The notes beneath the pieces are model-generated. The model was not told the origin of the DNA. It worked only from the letters and a program-made list of their open reading frames with translations, and did no database searches. Of a stretch of 64,000 nucleotides of DNA, positions 57,780 to 64,000 are shown in pieces; within the stretch, counting starts at the first letter, position 1; each line of letters opens with the position of its first letter. Both the position numbers and the translations under genes were made by a program. The DNA comes from Owenia fusiformis (lineage: Eukaryota > Annelida > Polychaeta > Sabellida > Oweniidae). Where the stretch lies: NCBI GenBank assembly GCA_903813345.2, contig CAIIXF020000008.1:19140822-19204821 (forward strand). Direction: 5' to 3'.

Positions 57780-58085
57780 TAAAAGGTGCATGTCTTTGTG
57801 ACACAAAGAAGTGCACAGCTATACATTGTAGTGGGGGTGCGATGGGTCTGATAGTGCCCCCCAACCCCCCAAAAAAAGAAAAAAACAATTTTTTGGAATT
57901 AGTGGAAAAATCATTAACAAATTACAGTTTGAAATGTTTAGAATGCACCATATACATGTACAATTTGAATTAAAAAAATTTCTGGAGGTGAACCTCCATA
58001 CCCCCTTTTTGTGGCTCGCTTTGCTCGTAGTGATGCAAACCCAAAAATTGCACCCCTTGACATTTGCTGGCTACGCCCTGACAGT
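57780..58085. mobile_element. Fragment with CTGGCTACGCCCTG end
   Basis: A C/G-run-rich left part (gtgccccccaaccccccaaa) and a right part (aggtgaacctccatacccc ... gctggctacgccctgaca) resemble common invertebrate non-autonomous elements. Left boundary unclear. Confidence 0.4.
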
Positions 58086-58444
58086 GCGATGAATAAGTGC
58101 AACAATGTACAAACAATCAAATTTAATGGTTTAGAATCTATGTAATTTAAGGGCAGCTTACTTCCCCATTATTTGGTGTTTTCTCTATTTATTTTTTGAC
58201 ATGGTTTAGATTTTCATCTTCAATTCATTGAGGTAGATTATCGTAACTTCACAATTTTGACATCTAAGTTCTGTGGGGATTGATTTCCTGTGCCCGATGT
58301 CAAAAATAAGGAAAAGGCAAATTATCCTCACAGTGATGGGGGTATGAGATACAATTACAGTACATACACATTACTCACTTCGAGAGCCATGTTAGATTTT
58401 GAAACTTATGGCTCTCAAAAGGGGAAGTGAACAGCTGATTAATA

Positions 58445-58794
58445 GTGACCTTTGAAATCGAATTAAGTCGATCAGCGGCCTACTTTTGTTCTCTAACTAT
58501 GTTATACATCATTATCATCCTTCTGTGCAAGTATTGGAGCGCTGAAGTACTTCCTTTTCAATCAAGACTTGTAATTGTTAGTCGAGTGAATGTTTTTACT
58601 GCCAAATTCCAATATGGCGTCTTCTGCTCGGACATTTTCGTAAATCTCTGGAGGTTGTCCGAACCTAACTAATTCATTTCGTTCGTTTCAGCGCTCTAAT
58701 ACTTACATGTACACGGATTGATGATACTGATGTAAGATACAGTTAGAGACCAAAAGTAGGCCGCTGATCGACTTAATCCGATTTCAAAGGTCAC
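58445..58794. mobile_element. 350-bp MITE with ~50-bp inverted ends
   Basis: gtgacctttgaaatcg-attaagtcgatcagcgg at the left is repeated inverted at the right with few changes, continuing into 'cctacttttg-tctctaact'. A second, inner inverted pair (gagcgctgaa / ttcagcgctc) lies inside. No clear target duplication. Confidence 0.8.
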
Positions 58795-58875
58795 AATTAT
58801 TTAGCTGTCCAAATGCTCCATGGGAAAGCTATTATATCAAAATATAAATAGCTTTCGCAGGAAGTAACATACACC

Positions 58876-59012
58876 GACATGCCCTTCTGTGGCCAGAGTG
58901 GGGAGTAAGATCAGAATGCAGGGGGTCTGCAAATAAAGAAGAACTCCAAATACAAAGTTTATTTTATATGTGCAGACCCCCTCCTTGTACTCTTCTTCCC
59001 CACTGAGAAGGG
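58876..59012. repeat. Foldback repeat with CAGACCCCCT arms
   Basis: cccttctgtggccagagtgg ... cagggggtctgca is inverted as tgcagaccccctc ... ttccccactgagaagggg. Hairpin-forming, non-coding. Confidence 0.7.
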
Positions 59013-59889
59013 GCTGTGTTCAGTCACAATAAAATAACCCATATGGAATGAACTCAGAAAAATTGAATTTTTTTTGAAAATATTTCAACTTTCTAAGTCC
59101 AATGAGTTGGCAAACTTGCATCTGATATGTAAAATTACAAGCTTAAAAGCTAGGTTATATACTTAAATATATACATAGCATCTAAATTATAAATTTATTA
59201 ATTGAATATTGCACATACAAGCAAAAAACTTACCCAAGTTTTGTGATGAGGTGTCAGTAGCAGAAATCTTTTTTAAAACGAGGCACGAGCTCTTCAAATT
59301 TGAAGATTTCAGTTTCGAAAAATGAAAAAAAGTTCGTCCTCATTTTATCTATATTAAACGAATAATTGCGCACATAGGCTGTTTTTAAATCGATTTGAGT
59401 ATTAAAAATAGCTATGATGGATAAAGAAAAGCAGAAATATTTGGTAATATTTGTCGCTTAATTGGATAAACTTAATTTAAATCATACGTTTTAAACATCG
59501 AACCTATTATCACCCACCAAAATCATAACACAAATATTACTTGAATTTTCTGGCAGCAACGCTTGTTGTCATTAATGGTTTAGTGGGTGGCGTGTCAAAT
59601 GTATAAAATATTCCTTTTACCTAAGCTGAATTTTTTCTTGGGAATAGCTGAGACACGGGGAATACTCAATGGCTGATGGCACAGGAACCTGTGCTCAATG
59701 GTACAGTACAGCTGGAAAATAACATTTTGGGGAAAAATTGCTTTACCTGCACATGCTATTTTCTGGTACAAAATTTAGTGTGAAGGCATGTGTGGAGACC
59801 CTATCTGTTGCAAGACTTATGCCTAACCGTCACCATGTTATTAGTGTTTTAAGTTTCACAAGGATCCTGCCATGACCGTGTAGTGTTAT

Positions 59890-60046
59890 CGTGATAGCCT
59901 GGTCTAACCGTGACAATGCTATATTATATTGCATGGTCTGTCATGACCGTGGTAATGTTAAAGCCTGATATGACCGTGACAATGCTATACTATATTGCAA
60001 GGCCTGTCATGACCGTGGTAATGTTAAAGCCTGATATGACCTTTTC
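59890..60046. repeat. ~65-bp tandem repeat
   Basis: Two full copies and a partial one of 'tgaccgtgacaatgctatac', 'gcctgtcatgaccgtggtaa' and 'gttaaagcctgata'. Confidence 0.85.
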
Positions 60047-60302
60047 ATGTGTCATCTTTGTCATGAGCTTTCAAGAGAAGATGTCTATGTGCTTATTATC
60101 CAATGAGAGAATGATAAACTTTTCAGATGGTTATAGTATACCAATACACATTTTCTATTTCTTAGGTAAATATGAGTACATCTTCCCTAAATATGGCTAA
60201 TAACATGGGAATAAAGAAACAAATATTAATCAAAAATAGAATGAAATATTTGTTTTTTTATTGTAATTACCTGATGTTGTTATACTAACTTTGCAATTTT
60301 AG

Positions 60303-60390
60303 ATCCAATTGATTGACTTATTTCTTGGGGAGTGTAAAGATGATGATGTCATGGAATGGTACGCTGAGGCAAAGGCAGTTGCTAAGCAGT
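60303..60390 (+). CDS. TAF1A: TAF1A exon a
   Basis: Follows aattttag and ends AAGCAGT before gtaaga, phase 1. It encodes IQLIDLFLGECKDDDVMEWY and AEAKAVAKQ. As it starts at an acceptor, at least one exon lies upstream. Confidence 0.68.
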
Positions 60391-63300
60391 GTAAGATTTA
60401 TAATGATTTTTAAGAAATTGCAATAAAATTCTGTAGTTATGCAAGAAAAAACCAACAGTTTATTGATTTTAAGTATTTGTGCACTATAAATGAACTTTTT
60501 ACCAAATATGCAAGGTTGCAGTCTACATATATTTTTGCATTCAGACTGATTCAGGGATTTGCCCATTTATAAACACCAAGATTATGCATTATGATTTTGT
60601 ATGTTATGCTATATTGCTACACCTACATGACTGACCCCAATTCATTGCCAAAATCTTTGTAGATGAAGAAACAGAGAATTTTGCTCACTGGTATCATATA
60701 CATGTTTAGGAATGATAATAAAGTCAAGGTTTATATTAAAGATGCATTATACCATAGGTTTCTCCCCCAGACAATCAATGATGTCCTATTGTTATTGCTC
60801 ATATAATATCTCACATACCATGGAATAACTTTTGGGTATATTATTGCCGAAATATTGAAATAATCAATAGAACAACCAAACTCCAGAATTAAACACAATC
60901 GATTCCTCGGCTAGCGAGGGGAATCCCCATTGAGTCACACAAGTTCCTTGAACCAGGCAGCCAATCAGGTTCATGATAAACAAATTCAACGATCAATCAG
61001 ATAACATGAGGACTTTCCCGGTATATTCAAACTTCAGATTGAATTAATTTCTAAGAAAATAATTAGATCGGCCAGCACAATCGCAAAATTAACACTGAAG
61101 GAGGGGGATTTGGGACTTCGTCTTTGGTAAGTAGATGGGTGAATATGTGGTGAAACTCAATATGCAAAAAAGTCCAGAGGGGTCTTGATTGTGCTATCCT
61201 ATGGCATAGGGCCTCTACAGTATAGTAATAGTGTACTTTACCAATAATAAGTAGCATAGCATAGCATTATAAGGTATAATATATGATTAAAGTGCAAAGA
61301 ATTTTCAATTATTTATGTTGCAGATATTTATTCAGAGGGGCTTCACGGAACCAAAATAGAGTCTCCAATCCAGCAGCTCTTTGTACTACTTCGAAGTTGT
61401 CTACTTGCACATAGGTACGATAAATCACAAGGGGTGAGGTGGGGGCTCCCAATCTAATTTATGGTTCACTGGATATTTCAATATTCGATAGAACGTTAAA
61501 TCACATTGGTAGGGTGATGTAGAGTTTTGACAGTGATACACCAATTGTTCATATTGATTTTGATATCTCTGTTTCTCATAAGTGTATTTTACTTTATTAG
61601 ATGGGAAGATGCAGCAAAAGTTTTGAAAACAATGTCCAAATACCCTGAAGGCACAAGTACTGCTTTATGGAGGGTGAGTATAAAACACAATGAACATTCA
61701 TATTTGAAGCTGAGTGATCAAATCACTAAGTTAGAATGAACTAATAATACCATATAATGTGTAAAATTGATGTTTTCACATTTTTAACCCCTATTTCAAT
61801 AACAAGTTTTGGCATTACATATATAAAATATGTAATATCTAAGGCAGATATACTAAACATTATATTATTTAGTTATAAGATATACTACTGCCATTTTCAC
61901 TTTTTGAATGTTAATATTTCCATTTTCCAGGGAGGCATGGAAGTGTACTATCACAGCTCATGCCAGGGAAAAGATGACACAATAAGACAACTAGTCAAGT
62001 AAGTTTGTGTCTAAACTAAAATTACCATATCTTAGTATTAACCCATCTTAGTGTTGATATATCTTATTATCACATACTATGTAGAAATCAAGTGATTTCT
62101 ATGAAGTATTTCCCATATCACATAAATTTCATATGATACAAGCACACGTACCACACTTTGTCTATGGTAACGAAATGACGTCATACAACTTCATTCTATT
62201 CTTCCCTAATTCAAAATGACGTCACATATAGGCTATGTTATTATTTCTTAGAAATGACGAAATTCGTCATTTGGGGAACTAGAAGTTAGAACGTCAAAGA
62301 AAGCTACCAATCAAATCACTTAAATTCTGCTTAGTATGTGATAAAATCGTCATCACACGTTTCAGCGTATGTGATACGGGAAATATTCCACTCAGTTAAA
62401 AAGTATCACCACTCAAGCTGCGCTTTCGTGGTGATACAATTTTTACTTTCGTGGAATATTTCCCGTATCACATGCTGAAACGTGTAATAACTGATAGTAC
62501 CCATCTTAGTGTTGATGTATCTAAGTGGTAACCTGTTTAGTGCTAACCTATTTGTTTAGTGCTAACATATGTAGGCCCTTGTGCTATCCAATTTTTGTAC
62601 TTACATCTCTAATTTTTATGTCATCACCAAGAGGTGGCTTTTGCTAAATGGATCAATTCACATCAAATAAATAGATAATAATAGATAATGGCAGTCTTGG
62701 TACAGTCTCCAAAGTTGTCTCTTGGGAATATGCTAAAATCAATACCTTTTACATTTAGCCCTTTAATGAACAAATCTCCTGTTGACCTTTCAATAAACAA
62801 TGGGTTTGCCGTACATCAACACAAATATTTCAAGTGGCACAATTAAACATTTCACATATCCATGTTCCCTGATATTTTTGAAGCAGGATGGGCAATTACA
62901 TGTATTGGGGGCTGGATGCGTACATAATCGTATACTGTTTATTACTGTATTAATTGATAAACATTTAAAATTACAGGCATCTCAAGGGACTGATTGATCT
63001 TAGTGGGAAAGAGGTTATACTAGAGTATGTTATGTTTTTGCTGAGTCAGCATAATATAGAAGAAGCACAACGAGCTATGGAGGTAAGGAAAGCATCTCTC
63101 ATGTCATGGTGATTCCATGGTATTTCTCGGTTTTGCACAATTCTATACAATTGAATTTATGTATATCACAGTAGTGAGACATGTTCACCCATGTGAAAAA
63201 ATGGATTCCTAAATCAAAATTAAGTTGATGTTTATCTTGTAGACACCATAATTTGTTGGAGTAATTGTTGTTCTAATACATAATCAAACTTGTCATTTAC

Positions 63301-63563
63301 TTGTGTTCAACAGAATTTTGGTGGGATTTGCTACTCCGAGGTCTTTTGTTAAGTCTTTTAAACTGTTGTTTGCTTTCATACCTTCATAAATTCATACCAT
63401 CAGATTTTATTTTTACAGGATCTTCCGAAAGAGATGCGCAAGACACCAACAGAACACTCAAGACATGTCAAGAGTCTTTGGCAAGGCTACCAGGGGTTAC
63501 TAGTCTACATATCTTGGTTGCAGGCCAAACAACGCTTACAGAGGGCACGAGACCAGGACCTTC
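60303..63563 (+). CDS. TAF1A: TAF1A-like RNA polymerase I initiation factor subunit (partial)
   Basis: Six exons join in frame: 60,303-60,390, 61,324-61,414, 61,601-61,673, 61,931-61,998, 62,977-63,082, 63,419-63,563 (571 nt, about 190 residues). All have AG/GT borders with matching phase. The segments SPIQQLFVLLRSCLLAHRWE, DAAKVLKTMSKYP and GGMEVYYH, and later QHNIEEAQRAM with WQGYQGLLVYISWLQAKQRL, align in order and spacing with the helical-repeat region of TAF1A. TAF1A is known as a subunit of the SL1/TIF-IB complex that recruits Pol I to rDNA promoters in the nucleolus. The N-terminal exon is missing or outside what I could recognise, and the gene continues past the window. Confidence 0.72.
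61324..61414 (+). CDS. TAF1A: TAF1A exon b
   Basis: Between tgttgcag and gtacga; enters phase 1, leaves phase 2. It encodes IYSEGLHGTKIESPIQQLFV and LLRSCLLAH. Confidence 0.75.
61601..61673 (+). CDS. TAF1A: TAF1A exon c
   Basis: Between actttattag and gtgagt; enters phase 2, leaves phase 0. It encodes WEDAAKVLKTMSKYPEGTST and ALWR. Confidence 0.78.
61931..61998 (+). CDS. TAF1A: TAF1A exon d
   Basis: Between ttttccag and gtaagt; leaves phase 2. It encodes GGMEVYYHSSCQGKDDTIRQ LV. Confidence 0.75.
62355..62486. repeat. Palindrome in TAF1A intron
   Basis: Arms acacgtttcagcgtatgtga and cgggaaatattccac are inverted at 62,454-62,486 as gtggaatatttcccg and tcacatgctgaaacgtgt. The inner pair tatcaccac / gtggtgata adds a second stem. 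Confidence 0.8.
62977..63082 (+). CDS. TAF1A: TAF1A exon e
   Basis: Between aaattacag and gtaagg; enters phase 2, leaves phase 0. It encodes HLKGLIDLSGKEVILEYVMF and LLSQHNIEEAQRAME. Confidence 0.78.
63419..63563 (+). CDS. TAF1A: TAF1A exon f
   Basis: Between tttttacag and gtaagt; leaves phase 1. It encodes DLPKEMRKTPTEHSRHVKSL and WQGYQGLLVYISWLQAKQRL, the most TAF1A-like stretch. Confidence 0.78.
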
Positions 63564-64000
63564 GTAAGTGAAGGCAATTTCATTTTTTGATAAAGATTTA
63601 TTTTGATGTTTGATCATTTGTTGACAACCGAAGCAAGAATTCAATGAGACTTTTAAACGAGAAATTCTGAATATTTTTTTGTTCATAATTATAATTGTAC
63701 AGTTACATAATTTTCAGTAGTTGTAAAAGAAGAATAAGTGGTTGAGAAATGACTACAAGGGGAGGGGTTCAAGCTTTGGTGGGTGTAGTGTAGTACTTCT
63801 CAATCCAAAGTCTTATGTTCTACCCCGGTGCTCTACTAAAATCTTAGATTCAATAGACTAGATTCAAATGATGCAAGTAGAAATGCTCTTGATTTTTGTC
63901 ATTAAATATTCCAAATTTCAAAACATCAAAATCAGAAATCAGAAAGAGGTCCATATTTTCATTCTACCTTGACTACTAAAAGCTCATGAACTAAATGCAG
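63564..64000. other. TAF1A intron to window end
   Basis: No further exon recognised before the window ends. Confidence 0.5.

Larger units (their letters stand above)
57097..60302. other. Divergent intergenic region (MCFD2-like / TAF1A-like)
   Basis: The two genes point away from each other. The missing 5' exons and promoters of both should lie here. It holds the inverted-repeat elements listed separately and a tandem repeat. No TATA or other promoter motif could be singled out. Confidence 0.5.

Noticed and set aside
1-64000. CRISPR arrays, bacterial operons, tRNA genes, LTR retroviruses
   Set aside because: Direct repeats here are eukaryotic satellites or mobile elements. I saw no cloverleaf-like tRNA, no LTR pair with gag/pol, and no bacterial gene organisation.

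Overview
The window is eukaryotic nuclear DNA from an invertebrate animal. Genes are split by GT-AG introns, the sequence is AT-rich, and introns and intergenic DNA are full of short inverted-repeat transposons, foldback repeats and non-LTR retrotransposon pieces. A motile-cilium gene (CFAP70) next to a PROP1-class homeobox gene points to a ciliated bilaterian such as a mollusc, annelid, brachiopod, hemichordate or amphioxus. I cannot place it more precisely by eye. All exon models come from reading frame, splice dinucleotides, matching intron phase and family resemblance; none was checked with transcripts or searches.

Layout: (1) 1-15.6 kb, plus strand: the 3' two thirds of CFAP70, 15 coding exons joining into one 688-residue open frame that ends at 14,443; the 5' end lies outside the window. 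(2) 15.6-19.5 kb: intergenic, with small inverted-repeat elements and tandem repeats. (3) 19.5-34.0 kb, minus strand: a complete 4-exon PROP1-like paired-class homeobox gene (230 aa), convergent with CFAP70. Its 9-kb intron holds a 5'-truncated non-LTR retrotransposon inserted into an older, opposite-strand retrotransposon remnant with a perfect 8-bp target duplication. Its first intron holds a 3-kb tandem repeat. (4) 34-50.4 kb: gene-poor, with a paired homeodomain-site cluster about 1 kb upstream of PROP1, a TTA-flanked inverted-repeat element, a duplicated block with six CACGTG sites, and a decayed 4-kb transposon with long inverted ends. (5) 50.5-57.1 kb, minus strand: an MCFD2-like secreted EF-hand gene. 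Two shared exons (signal peptide and EF-hand 1) are followed by five candidate 3'-terminal exons, all with the same acceptor phase, each encoding a different second EF-hand and its own stop. One carries an early in-frame TGA. (6) 60.3-64 kb, plus strand: six exons of a TAF1A-like gene (RNA polymerase I SL1 subunit), running off the end and divergent from the MCFD2-like gene.

The four genes look functionally unrelated (axoneme, pituitary-type transcription factor, ER-Golgi cargo receptor, Pol I initiation). The most interesting structure is the MCFD2-like array of alternative EF-hand terminal exons. Next are two places in CFAP70 where a coding exon's end plus its 5' splice site has been copied into the following intron, and the nested retrotransposon.
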